Counted from the stretch's first letter, positions 34,244-43,336 are shown. The stretch is DNA of 64,000 nucleotides from SIG603 sp964369415 (GCA_964369415.1 CAYJFP010000005.1:1-64000); one strand, 5' to 3'. Numbers and translations are program-made. Notes: generated by a model not told the origin, from the letters alone.

Positions 34244-35269
34244 TTATTTTGTAGGACTGACTAAATATTTGCCTTTTGCCCTAAGATTTGGGTCTTTAAG
34301 CACATTTTCTAAATCGGAAAGTCCGATTACATCGCAAATCATAGAATTTACGTCTACTTTTTTGTTAGATATTAAATCTATCGCCCTTTGATGTGTAAGA
34401 GGGTTGATAAAGGATGATTTTAAGACGAGCTCTTTTTTGAATAAGTCGAATGGCTTTAGCGATATGCTTTCATCAGGTTTAGTCAAGCCGAAAATCATGA
34501 CGACGGATTTGTAACCTGCTATGTCGATAGCCATTTCGGTGGTATTTACTCTTCCTACACATTCGATAACAGTGCTTACTCTGTCAAATCCATTTGATAG
34601 AAGCTCTTTTTTTACATCTTGATTTATCGGGTCTAAGGCGATGGCCGCACCTAGTTTAAGTGCGACTTCACGCTTTTCTAAAACAGGCTCTAATAGGGCT
34701 ATTTTTGCAGCTCCCTCAATTTTTGCAAGCTGTAACATGATAAGTCCTATCATACCGCCGCCTATTATCACGACATTATCGCCGGGTTTTATTTCGCACA
34801 TGTCAATTCCGTGAAGACAACAGGCAAGAGGCTCGACCATTGCGCCGTCTTCAAAACTTACATTATCCGGAATCTTATAAACCACTCGTTCATTTACGGC
34901 ACAATATTCGGCAAAGCCACCGTCTAAAGTAACACCATAGCTTAACATATTCTCACAAAAATGAACATGTCCGTCTTTACAAGGCTTGCAGTTAGTGCAG
35001 TAAAGATTAGGGTCGACGCACACTTTATCGCCCACCTTTAAAGTCTTTACGTCTTCACCGATTTCACAAACCGTACCCGAAAATTCATGCCCTAAAATAG
35101 TCGGCTTGGTAACATCTGCAGCACCTGGGTCTCCTTCGTAGATGTGCACATCTGTTCCGCAAATGCCACAAGCTTCGGTCTTGATTAAAACTTCATTTTT
35201 TTCAATTTTAGGAAGTTCCTTTTCTTCTAATTTCAAATTATGTTTATTATAAAATACAGCGCTTTTCAT
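34244..35269 (-). CDS. Zinc-dependent alcohol/polyol dehydrogenase (MDR family)
   Basis: A 341-residue medium-chain dehydrogenase. Catalytic zinc segments are CGICGTDVHIY and LGHEFSGTV. The structural zinc site has Cys residues in DPNLYCTNCKPCKDGHVHFC, and the Rossmann motif is VVIIGGGMIGLI. Best relatives are threonine, sorbitol and butanediol dehydrogenases. The ATG at 35269 follows TAGGAGTGATAGAA; a longer frame to 35371 would overlap the small Cys-rich gene upstream and lacks a site. It oxidises or reduces a secondary alcohol with NAD(P); the substrate is not evident from context. Confidence 0.88.
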   Translation of the reverse strand: MKSAVFYNKHNLKLEEKELPKIEKNEVLIKTEACGICGTDVHIYEGDPGAADVTKPTILGHEFSGTVCEIGEDVKTLKVGDKVCVDPNLYCTNCKPCKDGHVHFCENMLSYGVTLDGGFAEYCAVNERVVYKIPDNVSFEDGAMVEPLACCLHGIDMCEIKPGDNVVIIGGGMIGLIMLQLAKIEGAAKIALLEPVLEKREVALKLGAAIALDPINQDVKKELLSNGFDRVSTVIECVGRVNTTEMAIDIAGYKSVVMIFGLTKPDESISLKPFDLFKKELVLKSSFINPLTHQRAIDLISNKKVDVNSMICDVIGLSDLENVLKDPNLRAKGKYLVSPTK

Positions 35270-35336
35270 TTCTATCACTCCTATAAAATTAATCGGATAA
35301 ATTAAAATGTATCCTAGCGTTTTGTGGTATTGTAAA

Positions 35337-35489
35337 TTATTTTTTTTCGCCAAGCTCTTTCTCTTTTTCAAGACGCTGACATGATGTTAGCGGGAAATTT
35401 TCATTATTTGCGTGATTTGCCCTACAAGCAGTGCAATTTCCGTGATTCTTACATGTAACGTTCTGACATACACAGTTTTCATTTTTCAT
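35337..35489 (-). CDS. Small Cys/His-rich protein, 50 residues
   Basis: A 50-residue frame (MKNENCVCQNVTCKNHGNCT, then ACRANHANNEN...) with a strong site AAGGTGG 7 bases before its ATG. Six Cys fall in the pattern C-x-C-x4-C-x5-C-x2-C-x14-C, with His at 16 and 26, suggesting a bound zinc or iron. The last 13 residues are highly charged. Similar tiny proteins are common beside clostridial genes but have no known function as far as I know. It lies 67 bases upstream of the alcohol dehydrogenase and may be co-transcribed with it. Confidence 0.75.
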   Translation of the reverse strand: MKNENCVCQNVTCKNHGNCTACRANHANNENFPLTSCQRLEKEKELGEKK

Positions 35490-35644
35490 AAATAAACCAC
35501 CTTAAATTTAATATAAAATTAATTATATCACTTTTAAAACAAATAGCAATATATAACTTTCTACAAAATATTTAAAATATTATTGAAAGATAAAAAAATA
35601 ACACAAATTCACGAAAATTTACAATAATATTTAATTTAAGTATA

Positions 35645-35674
35645 TTGACATGGAATCTTGATAAAGATTATAAT
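35645..35674 (+). promoter_or_regulatory. Promoter of the malQ-glgP operon
   Basis: TTGACA, 18-base spacer, TATAAT: perfect hexamers. The expected start is near 35681, about 30 bases before malQ. Confidence 0.8.
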
Positions 35675-35711
35675 TATATTAATAGTTAAATTTATTTTTG
35701 GAGGTTAAAAC

Positions 35712-37184
35712 ATGAGAAGTGCTGGAATTTTAATGCCGATTTCTTCTTTGCAAAGTCCTTACGGAATAGGAACTTTCGGAGAGAAATCTTATGAGTTTGT
35801 TGACTTTTTGGCTAGTGCAAAGCAGAAATATTGGCAAATACTACCTATAGGACATACAGGATACGGAGACAGCCCGTACCAAAGTTTCTCGGCTTTTGCA
35901 ATAGGATATTATTATATCGATTTAGACATGCTGTTAAAAGATGGTCTTTTAACAAAAAAAGAGCTTTCCTCATATAATTATGACAAAAAAGCGAAGGAAG
36001 TCGACTACTTTAATCTATATAATAATAGAAAGCCTCTTCTTGAAAAGGCTGTAAAAAGATTTGACGTCAAAGCAAAAGATTTCGTTAAATTCAGAAAGAA
36101 AAATGCGTTTTGGCTTAAAGAGTATGCTACTTTCATGAATCTAAAAGCTGCAAACGACATGGTTGGATTTAGTCAGTGGGATGACGACCTAAAATACAGA
36201 AAAGCTTCTAAAATAAGTGCGGTAATCAAAGAATACGGCGATGAAACCCTATTTTGGGAAGTGACTCAGTACTTTGCATATACACAATGGGCAAAGCTCA
36301 AAAAATATGCAAACAGCAAGGGTGTATCGATAATAGGCGATATTCCGATTTATGTTTCACCAGACTCATCAGATTTATGGGCAAATCCAGAGCTTTTCCA
36401 AACAGATAGCGAAGGAAAACTTACAGAAGTTGCAGGCTGTCCACCAGATGCTTTTTCGGCTGACGGACAATTATGGGGCAATCCGCTTTACGACTGGGAT
36501 TACCACGCCGCACAAGAGTTTAAATGGTGGAAAACTAGACTTGAAAATGCATTCACACTTTTTGATGTAGTTAGAATTGACCATTTCCGTGGATTCTCGG
36601 GATATTATGCGATTCCAGCTGGGGATGACACTGCTAAAAACGGCAGGTGGAGAGTAGGACCTGGTCTTGCGATTATCGAAGCTGTTAAATTGGCGTTTCC
36701 AAACAACGAAATCATTGCCGAGGATTTAGGTTATCTTACTTATGATGTAAGAGCCTTGTTAAAAGAAAGTGGATTCCCAGGCATGAAAGTTTTACAGTTT
36801 GCCTTTGACTCAAGAGAGCCTAGCGACTATTTACCGCATAATTACGACAAAAACTGCGTGGTTTATACAGGCACACATGATAACACAACTACAGAGGACT
36901 GGCAATTTTCTGCCGCTAAAGAAGATGTTGCGTTTTGCAAAGAGTATGTGAATATTTCAGAAGGCGATGAGTTTGCATTAGCACTTATCAGGTCTGCTTT
37001 TTCAAGCGCCGCTGACACTGCGATTATTCCTATGCCTGACTGGCTAGCTCTTGGCAAAGAGGCTAGAATCAACACACCGTCAACCGTTGGTGGAAACTGG
37101 GTGTGGAAAATAGAGAAAAAAGCACTGACCAAAGATTTAGCTAAGAAAATCGAAAGATTCACAAGAATTTACGGCAGAGGCTGA
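35712..37184 (+). CDS. malQ: 4-alpha-glucanotransferase (amylomaltase)
   Basis: A 490-residue GH77 enzyme that moves alpha-1,4-glucan segments between maltodextrins, feeding glycogen phosphorylase. It starts with RSAGILMPISSLQSPYGIGT. The catalytic nucleophile Asp is in VVRIDHFRGFSGYY, the acid/base Glu in IIAEDLGYL and the third carboxylate in YTGTHDNTTTEDW. Length is typical of bacterial MalQ. Site TTTGGAGG. It is first in a two-gene operon with glgP. Confidence 0.95.
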   Translation: MRSAGILMPISSLQSPYGIGTFGEKSYEFVDFLASAKQKYWQILPIGHTGYGDSPYQSFSAFAIGYYYIDLDMLLKDGLLTKKELSSYNYDKKAKEVDYFNLYNNRKPLLEKAVKRFDVKAKDFVKFRKKNAFWLKEYATFMNLKAANDMVGFSQWDDDLKYRKASKISAVIKEYGDETLFWEVTQYFAYTQWAKLKKYANSKGVSIIGDIPIYVSPDSSDLWANPELFQTDSEGKLTEVAGCPPDAFSADGQLWGNPLYDWDYHAAQEFKWWKTRLENAFTLFDVVRIDHFRGFSGYYAIPAGDDTAKNGRWRVGPGLAIIEAVKLAFPNNEIIAEDLGYLTYDVRALLKESGFPGMKVLQFAFDSREPSDYLPHNYDKNCVVYTGTHDNTTTEDWQFSAAKEDVAFCKEYVNISEGDEFALALIRSAFSSAADTAIIPMPDWLALGKEARINTPSTVGGNWVWKIEKKALTKDLAKKIERFTRIYGRG

Positions 37185-37257
37185 TTTATATTTTGAATAA
37201 TAATACATTGTATTATTGATATTATTTATGCCGAGGAATCGGCAGAATGGAGATTTT

Positions 37258-39516
37258 ATGACTAAAAAACTTGAAAAAATACTAGGAAAAGCTATAAAAG
37301 CTTCTACAAATGAAGAGATTTATGTAGCGCTTTTAAAACTTATTAAAGAAGAAGGAAGCGGTAGAGAAGCTAAAAAAGATGGCAAGAAATTATACTATAT
37401 TTCTTCAGAATTTTTAATTGGAAAATTGCTTTCTAACAACCTCATTAACTTAGGTATTTTTGATGAAATAAGCGGTGTTTTAGCCGAAAACGGAAAAAGC
37501 ATGGCTGAAATTGAAGAGGTAGAGCCAGAGCCATCACTAGGAAACGGCGGTCTTGGAAGACTTGCGGCTTGTTTCCTTGATTCCATAGCTAATTTAAGCT
37601 TAAATGGAGACGGTGTCGGACTTAACTATCATTTTGGACTTTTCAAGCAAAAGTTTGAAAATAACATGCAAAGTGAAATTCCAAATCCTTGGATTGAAAA
37701 AGAAGGCATGTTAAATCCTACTGACTTTACATGCGAAGTTAAATTCAACAAGGTCTCGGTAAAGGCTAAAATGTACGATATTGATGTTTATGGAAGTGAC
37801 ACAGTGGCAAATAAACTTCATTTATTCGATGTCGATACAGTCGATGAAAGCATAGTAGAAGACGGAATAAACTTTGATAAAACCGATATTGCAAAAAATC
37901 TTACACTTTTCCTTTATCCAGATGACAGCGATAAAGCGGGACATTATCTAAGAATTTATCAGCAATATTTCATGGTTAGCTGTGGTGCGAAACTTATTTT
38001 AAAAGAGATGGAAGAAAAAGGTCAAGATTTTAAAGAAATCTCCAAATATGTGACCATCCAAATCAACGATACACATCCGTCTATGGTAATTCCAGAGATG
38101 ATAAGACTTCTTATGGAAAAAGGCATGGATATGGACAGTGCCATCGAGCAAATTTCAAAAACATGTGCATATACAAACCATACTATTTTGGCGGAAGCAC
38201 TTGAAAAATGGCCACTTGAATACCTTGAAGACGTTGTGCCTGCACTTGTTCCGATTATCAAAGAGCTTGATAAGAGAGCTGCAAAAAAATACGAGGGCAG
38301 TGATGTTAAAATTATCGACGAAGACAAAAGAGTTCATATGGCAAGACTTGATATACACTACTGCTTTAGCGTAAATGGTGTTGCATATTTGCATACAGAA
38401 ATTCTTAAAAACTCAGAGCTTTCGCCGTTTTATAAGATTTATCCTGAAAAGTTTAACAACAAGACTAACGGAATCACCTTTAGAAGATGGCTTAAACACT
38501 GCAATGCGCCTCTTGCTAAATGGCTCGATAAAACTCTTGGCGATAAGGCAAAACTTGTCTACGGTGAGAATCCTGAAGTTCTTAAAGACTTACTAAGCTT
38601 GGTGGATGACGAAAAAGCCAGAGAAGAAGTGTTAGATATTAAAAAATCAAACAAACTTGCTCTTAAAAAGTTCATCATGGACACACAAGGCATAGAGATA
38701 GACGAAAATTCTATTTTCGACATTCAAATTAAGCGTTTACACGAGTACAAACGCCAACAAATGAACCTTCTTTATCTATTTAATAAATACTTTGAGATTA
38801 AGAGTGGAAAACTGCCTAAACGTCCGATTACTGCAATTTTCGGTGCAAAAGCGGCACCTGCTTATATAATTGCTAAGGATATTATCCATGCGATTTTGTG
38901 CTTGCAAGAAATTATAGAGAGTGACAAAGAGGTTTCAAAACATCTTAAAGTTGTCATGATAGAAAACTATAATGTAAGTGCGGCAGAAAAACTGATTCCA
39001 GCTTGTGACGTTTCAGAACAAATTTCACTTGCTTCAAAAGAGGCGTCTGGAACAGGAAACATGAAATTCATGCTAAACGGGGCTATCACTTTAGGCACTA
39101 TGGATGGTGCAAACGTTGAGATATGCGACTTAGTAGGCAAAGATAACATCTATATTTTCGGAAAAATGAGCGATGAGATTATTAAGAAGTACGAAGAAGC
39201 TTCCTATAGCTCAAAAGACATTTATATTGAAGACGAAGGCATAAGAAAAATGGTTAATTTCCTAATTAGCCCTGAAATGCTAAAGGTCGGAAATGCCGAA
39301 ATGCTTCTAAGACTTCATGCCGATATAATCAAAAAAGACTGGTTTATGGCTCTTTTAGACCTTAATGAGTATATAAAAGTCAAAGATGAGTGCTTTAATG
39401 ATTATGAAGATAGAGAAAAATGGGCTAAGATGATGATAGTAAATACGGCTATGGCTGGATTCTTCTCATCTGATAGAACCATTAGACAGTACAACGAAGA
39501 CATCTGGAAATTATAA
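37258..39516 (+). CDS. glgP: Glycogen/maltodextrin phosphorylase
   Basis: A 752-residue GT35 phosphorylase that releases glucose-1-phosphate from alpha-1,4-glucans. Key segments are EPEPSLGNGGLGRLAACF, the IKRLHEYKRQQMN segment, and the PLP-binding EASGTGNMKFMLNGAITLG with the Schiff-base Lys. The ATG at 37258 has GGAG upstream and gives the usual N-terminus; an earlier in-frame start at 37216 has no site. It lies about 70 bases after malQ and ends at a strong bidirectional terminator. Confidence 0.95.
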   Translation: MTKKLEKILGKAIKASTNEEIYVALLKLIKEEGSGREAKKDGKKLYYISSEFLIGKLLSNNLINLGIFDEISGVLAENGKSMAEIEEVEPEPSLGNGGLGRLAACFLDSIANLSLNGDGVGLNYHFGLFKQKFENNMQSEIPNPWIEKEGMLNPTDFTCEVKFNKVSVKAKMYDIDVYGSDTVANKLHLFDVDTVDESIVEDGINFDKTDIAKNLTLFLYPDDSDKAGHYLRIYQQYFMVSCGAKLILKEMEEKGQDFKEISKYVTIQINDTHPSMVIPEMIRLLMEKGMDMDSAIEQISKTCAYTNHTILAEALEKWPLEYLEDVVPALVPIIKELDKRAAKKYEGSDVKIIDEDKRVHMARLDIHYCFSVNGVAYLHTEILKNSELSPFYKIYPEKFNNKTNGITFRRWLKHCNAPLAKWLDKTLGDKAKLVYGENPEVLKDLLSLVDDEKAREEVLDIKKSNKLALKKFIMDTQGIEIDENSIFDIQIKRLHEYKRQQMNLLYLFNKYFEIKSGKLPKRPITAIFGAKAAPAYIIAKDIIHAILCLQEIIESDKEVSKHLKVVMIENYNVSAAEKLIPACDVSEQISLASKEASGTGNMKFMLNGAITLGTMDGANVEICDLVGKDNIYIFGKMSDEIIKKYEEASYSSKDIYIEDEGIRKMVNFLISPEMLKVGNAEMLLRLHADIIKKDWFMALLDLNEYIKVKDECFNDYEDREKWAKMMIVNTAMAGFFSSDRTIRQYNEDIWKL

Positions 39517-39523
39517 TAAAATA

Positions 39524-39568
39524 AAAACTCTAGCGGATTAGTTAATTCTAAAACGCTAGAGTTTTTTT
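39524..39568. terminator. Bidirectional terminator between glgP and the arsenic operon
   Basis: Perfect 12-bp stem AAAACTCTAGCG/CGCTAGAGTTTT with an 18-base loop and T-runs on both strands, between convergent transcription units. Confidence 0.9.
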
Positions 39569-39572
39569 CTAA

Positions 39573-40229
39573 TTAAGATTTAATTTTTTCTTTAAGCTTA
39601 AGTACTTTATCATGAATTTCTTTGATGATTATCTTAAATTCATCATCACTTTTTCCGCTAGGGTCATCAAGGCCCCAGTTTTCGGCATATTGTGACGGCA
39701 CATTCGGACAGCTTACATTACATCCCATGAAAATCACAACATCGGGTGTCGGAATATCGTTTATCGTCTTATTAAACTGAGTTTCTTCCATGTCGATATC
39801 ATAAATTTCTTTGATAAGTCTCACAGCGTCCTGATTGATTTGACTTTTAATCTCAGTTCCAGCCGAAAAACTCTCAAAAACGTCAGAAGCCAACAATTTT
39901 CCAAGTGCCTCTGCCATTTGGCTTCGACATGAATTGTGGTTACATACAAAGGCAACTTTGGGCTTGCCTTCGCACTTAATCTCAGGTTTGTAGCTCTCAA
40001 AATCATAGTCGATATCGGTGTTTCCGTCATCACCAAAATAGTGAAGAGCACTTACGGGACATTTTCTTTCGCATCCGTGACATCCGTGGACACAGCCGTT
40101 TCCGTAAACCACTTTTGGTTTATTTGTTTCGTCATCTGGCTTGTAAACTCCGTGTTTGCACATGTCGTTACACACCATACATCCGATACATTTATCGTAA
40201 TCAATTACGGGGTACCAATTTTTACTCAT
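39573..40229 (-). CDS. Ferredoxin-arsenate reductase fusion protein
   Basis: A 218-residue two-domain protein. Residues 1-65 hold eight Cys in a 2[4Fe-4S] ferredoxin pattern (CIGCMVCNDMC and CVHGCHGCERKCP). Residues about 90-218 are a low-molecular-weight phosphatase-type arsenate reductase: the CX5R loop is Cys96-Arg102 (CNHNSCR), further redox Cys are in FMGCNVSCP, and the general-acid Asp is in WGLDDPSG. It would reduce arsenate to arsenite, perhaps receiving electrons through the ferredoxin part as well as from thioredoxin. It overlaps the pump gene by 4 bases and ends the operon. A plain ArsC is about 130-140 residues, so the fusion is notable. Confidence 0.88.
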   Translation of the reverse strand: MSKNWYPVIDYDKCIGCMVCNDMCKHGVYKPDDETNKPKVVYGNGCVHGCHGCERKCPVSALHYFGDDGNTDIDYDFESYKPEIKCEGKPKVAFVCNHNSCRSQMAEALGKLLASDVFESFSAGTEIKSQINQDAVRLIKEIYDIDMEETQFNKTINDIPTPDVVIFMGCNVSCPNVPSQYAENWGLDDPSGKSDDEFKIIIKEIHDKVLKLKEKIKS

Positions 40230-41341
40230 TTTGATAACTTCCTTTCATTTTTAAAGAGTCCTCTTGTGTTGTTGGCGACTTTTACGAGTATTAACATTAC
40301 AGGGACTTCGACAAGTACGCCGACAATAGTAGCCAGTGCGACAGGGCTGTCTGCGCCGAAAAGTGAAATTGCAACGGCGACAGCTAATTCAAAAAAGTTG
40401 GATGCGCCTATCATTCCGGCGGGAGCGGCGATGTCGTGTGGTAGTTTTAATGCTTTTGAAGAAAAATACGCTATAAAGAAAATAAGGAAAGTTTGAATAA
40501 TAAGAGGAACTGCGATTAATACAATGTGAAGTGGATTTTCTAAAATAACATCACCTTGGAATGAGAAGATAAGTGTGAGGGTTAAAAGAAGTCCAACGAT
40601 AGTTAGATTTGAAAATTTTGGGATAAATTTAGTTTCAAAGTATTCTGTGCCTTTCTTTCGGCTTATCACAACCCTTGTTATGATACCCGCAGCAAGGGGA
40701 ATTACAACAAAGAGAACGACTGAAAGAATAAGTGTCTCAAAAGGAATAGGAACACCGCTGACTCCTAGAAGAAGTGCAACTATTGGTGCAAAAGCGACTA
40801 GAATGATAAGATCGTTTGTCGCAACTTGAACCACGGTGTATGCGGGATTTCCCTTAGTTAAATGACTCCACACAAACACCATTGCGGTACAAGGTGCGGC
40901 GCCTAGAAGCACGGCTCCAGCCAAATAATCACTTGCAAGTGAAGAGATTTCAGCACCTGTAACAGGGTCTATTGTGGGTTCTGATGGAATCAAACCACCA
41001 AATATAACATAGAAAAACAAATATGCAATTCCAAACATTGTAAAAGGTTTAATCAGCCAGTTAACAATCCAAGTCACGAATAAACCCTTTGGGTTTTTGC
41101 CTACATTTTTGATGCTTTGAAAGTTAACTTTCATCATCATGGGATAAATCATCAGCCAAATCAATATGGCTATCGGTATAGAAACCTCAGCGTAAGTGAA
41201 GTTTCCTAAAAAGTCAGGAACTGCGGGTAAAAATTTTCCGATTAATACTCCAAGAATCATACAAAGTACAACCCAAATCGTCAAGTATTTTTCAAAAAAT
41301 CCAATTCCTCCGGTTTTTTGCTCTTCCATTATGTCCTCCAA
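40226..41341 (-). CDS. acr3: Arsenite efflux transporter, ACR3 family
   Basis: A 371-residue membrane protein with ten hydrophobic helices. The ACR3 signature LGAAPCTAMVFVWSHLTKGN contains the essential Cys of helix 4, and GIAYLFFY and FELAVAVAISLFG are also typical. It expels arsenite made by the fused reductase encoded just downstream, driven by the proton motive force. The start lies 1 base from the stop of the small thioredoxin-fold gene; site TTGGAGGACATA. Confidence 0.93.
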   Translation of the reverse strand: MEDIMEEQKTGGIGFFEKYLTIWVVLCMILGVLIGKFLPAVPDFLGNFTYAEVSIPIAILIWLMIYPMMMKVNFQSIKNVGKNPKGLFVTWIVNWLIKPFTMFGIAYLFFYVIFGGLIPSEPTIDPVTGAEISSLASDYLAGAVLLGAAPCTAMVFVWSHLTKGNPAYTVVQVATNDLIILVAFAPIVALLLGVSGVPIPFETLILSVVLFVVIPLAAGIITRVVISRKKGTEYFETKFIPKFSNLTIVGLLLTLTLIFSFQGDVILENPLHIVLIAVPLIIQTFLIFFIAYFSSKALKLPHDIAAPAGMIGASNFFELAVAVAISLFGADSPVALATIVGVLVEVPVMLILVKVANNTRGLFKNERKLSK

Positions 41342-41342
41342 A

Positions 41343-41696
41343 TTAAGCTCTAAGTTTCTTTAATAGAGCTACTACTTCGTCTGTTTTTAACACTTTTCCG
41401 TAAGATGCGACTTTTCCGTCGATAACCAAGGCAGGTGTAGTCATAACACCGTAAGCTGCAATTTGTGAAAAATCGGTAACATGGTCGATAGAACTGTCCA
41501 TGCCAAGGCTTTCAAGGGCCTCTTTAGTAGCTTCTTCAAGTTGATTACACTTTTTACAGCCAGAACCTAGCACTTTTATAGAAGCGCCACCGCTCATGTT
41601 TTCTTGTGCTTGTTTTACGCTTTCGGCATTCACATTACAGCAACCGCCGCAGTCACAAGCTGTCTCTTTTTCTTTCTTTTTACCAAATAAACCCAT
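41343..41696 (-). CDS. Thioredoxin-fold redox protein with N-terminal Cys cluster
   Basis: A 117-residue protein. The C-terminal about 78 residues form a compact thioredoxin fold (redox-active disulfide protein 2 type) with the active site GSGCKKCNQ (Cys47, Cys50) and the cis-Pro in MTTPALVIDG. The N-terminus carries an additional ACDCGGCC cluster (Cys14, 16, 19, 20), which could bind a metal or arsenite. It is cytoplasmic, sits between ccdA-like and ACR3 genes, and probably delivers reducing equivalents to the arsenate reductase. Site TAGGAGG. Confidence 0.87.
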   Translation of the reverse strand: MGLFGKKKEKETACDCGGCCNVNAESVKQAQENMSGGASIKVLGSGCKKCNQLEEATKEALESLGMDSSIDHVTDFSQIAAYGVMTTPALVIDGKVASYGKVLKTDEVVALLKKLRA

Positions 41697-41750
41697 AGTA
41701 GAGTCCTCCTAAAAATTTTTATATAATTTATTCATTAAACCTATAAAAGG

Positions 41751-42440
41751 TTAAAATGCTAAGTAAAACATGTATAGGCCGATTAATGTCATCATAATGC
41801 CCATCGCAATTTTAAGTATAGTGCTGATTTTGCCATATTTTTGGCTGTTTGCAAGTTTTTGGGTAAAGCCTACCGAAGTACCACAAACAACGGCGAGTAT
41901 TCCGTGGCCTATGGAGTAAAGCAATAATAATAGTATGCCCCATAAAAGGTTTCCACTACCAGCTACGATGGCAAGCAGTGCAATAAGTACAGGTGTAGAG
42001 CACGGCGATGAAAAAATTCCGCCTAAAATGCCCGCTATCAAAGCTCCGATATAGCCTTTCTTTTTGCTTTTTGAGACTAAAAAGCTAGACGGGATTATTT
42101 CAAATATACCCCATGTTTGAAGTGCCATAAGCATCATCAAAGCACCTAAAACTAGATACCACCAAGTGGCAGAATTTCCGATTAAAGTTCCAGCGGTTGT
42201 GGCGACTACACCCAAAACGGTAAAGGTAATCGCAGAGCCTAAAGCAAAAGTAAGTGATAACAAAAATGCTTTTTTAGTGCTCTTTTCACCGCTTCCGCCG
42301 ACAAATCCAACGATTAAGGGAACGCTTGATAATGCGCACGGAGTAAATGATGTCAAAATTCCCGCTACAAGAGCCAAAATAGGGGCGATCCAAGTGCTGT
42401 TTGTAATGAGTTCAGATATACTTTCGAGCATGGCGTCCAT
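41751..42440 (-). CDS. CcdA/DsbD-type transmembrane electron carrier
   Basis: A 229-residue protein with six hydrophobic helices. The two conserved redox Cys are in TSFTPCALSS (Cys35) and in IFSSPCSTPVL (about 145), in symmetrical positions as in CcdA. It passes reducing equivalents across the membrane from cytoplasmic thioredoxin to an extracytoplasmic thioredoxin-like partner. Its ATG overlaps the stop of that partner gene (TAATG), so the two are coupled. Its place in an arsenic operon suggests thiol relay or repair of arsenite-blocked thiols. Confidence 0.87.
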   Translation of the reverse strand: MDAMLESISELITNSTWIAPILALVAGILTSFTPCALSSVPLIVGFVGGSGEKSTKKAFLLSLTFALGSAITFTVLGVVATTAGTLIGNSATWWYLVLGALMMLMALQTWGIFEIIPSSFLVSKSKKKGYIGALIAGILGGIFSSPCSTPVLIALLAIVAGSGNLLWGILLLLLYSIGHGILAVVCGTSVGFTQKLANSQKYGKISTILKIAMGIMMTLIGLYMFYLAF

Positions 42441-42958
42441 TATTCAGAAACCCCCATATCAGAAAGTATAGTTCGCATTTCAGTCTCGGTTAAACCACCT
42501 TGGTGATAGGTAAAGAGGTGCTCATCGGTATTAGGGTCAATGTACATAAACATCTCGGTCATCAATTTTTCGCCTAAATCCGTGTTAGGAACATAAGGCG
42601 TTCCGTCGGCTTCGATGAAAACTTGAGTCGGTATCACCATTACTGGAAAACCAGTGGCAGCCTTTGGATTTTCCCAAACATCGACAAATTTGATGATTGC
42701 CTTGTCACGAAGCTCATCGTTAAGCTTAGATAGCACGGGTGCCATCTCTAAACACGGAATGCATTCGTTTGCACCAAAGTCAATTATCATAGGCAGTTCA
42801 TGTTTAGAAAGTTCTTCTACATCTACATGGCTCGCATGAAGTGCAAAATCACCAGTTTCAGCTTCAGCGGAATTTCCGCTTTGTACAAACCATATTACTG
42901 TGATGGCGACAACCATCAAAGAGGGGATGAGAATTCGTAAAAGTTTAAGTTTATTCAA
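42440..42958 (-). CDS. Membrane-anchored thioredoxin-like protein
   Basis: A 172-residue protein with an N-terminal helix (about residues 7-27) that anchors it outside the membrane. The thioredoxin fold follows: IIDFGANECIPCLEMAPVL with active-site Cys66 and Cys69, and cis-Pro in VMVIPTQVFIEADG. It is the natural partner of the CcdA-like protein encoded next. Site GGAGGAAATTTC. It is the second gene of the ars operon, 23 bases after arsR. Confidence 0.87.
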   Translation of the reverse strand: MNKLKLLRILIPSLMVVAITVIWFVQSGNSAEAETGDFALHASHVDVEELSKHELPMIIDFGANECIPCLEMAPVLSKLNDELRDKAIIKFVDVWENPKAATGFPVMVIPTQVFIEADGTPYVPNTDLGEKLMTEMFMYIDPNTDEHLFTYHQGGLTETEMRTILSDMGVSE

Positions 42959-42981
42959 TGAAATTTCCTCCTAAAAATTAT

Positions 42982-43293
42982 TTAGACAGCTTCTTTACAA
43001 GTATCACAAAGCGCCGAGTCATCGATTAGGGAAAAATTTTTTAATATTGAAGAGGCTTTTTCAATTCCTGATATATTTATTTGATAATGTGTCCATTTTC
43101 CGATGTACCAGCTTTCGACTAAACCACTGTCGCATAGAATTTTCATATGATAAGAAAGTTTTGATTGTGCAAGGCCTAAAGTATCTCCGATATTACAGGC
43201 ACATTTTTCGCCAGACTTTAATAGGGTAAGTATCTCAACACGATTCTCATCACAAAGTGCTTTAAAAATTTTAGCAGTCTCTTTTGCATCCAT
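42982..43293 (-). CDS. arsR: ArsR/SmtB-family arsenic-responsive repressor
   Basis: A 103-residue winged-helix repressor. The metal site in the first part of the DNA-binding helix region is EKCACNIGD (Cys31 and Cys33, like the ELCVCDL of ArsR), and the recognition helix is LAQSKLSYHMKIL. A C-terminal CDTC (Cys96, Cys99) may provide extra arsenite ligands. It should bind the two perfect palindromes flanking its promoter and release them when arsenite binds. It is first in the six-gene operon, with site GAAAGGATG. Confidence 0.93.
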   Translation of the reverse strand: MDAKETAKIFKALCDENRVEILTLLKSGEKCACNIGDTLGLAQSKLSYHMKILCDSGLVESWYIGKWTHYQINISGIEKASSILKNFSLIDDSALCDTCKEAV

Positions 43294-43310
43294 GATTTTA
43301 TCATCCTTTC

Positions 43311-43330
43311 AAATCAAAAATTTTTGATTT
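43311..43330 (-). promoter_or_regulatory. ArsR operator 1 (perfect palindrome)
   Basis: AAATCAAAAATTTTTGATTT, a perfect 20-bp palindrome. It matches the ATCAAA..TTTGAT form of ArsR-type sites and lies at the predicted transcription start, 18 bases upstream of arsR. Confidence 0.85.
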
Positions 43331-43336
43331 AAGCTA

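Noticed and set aside
39936..40496. 186-codon plus-strand open frame
   Set aside because: It is antisense to the ferredoxin-ArsC and ACR3 genes, with no site and no recognisable domain.
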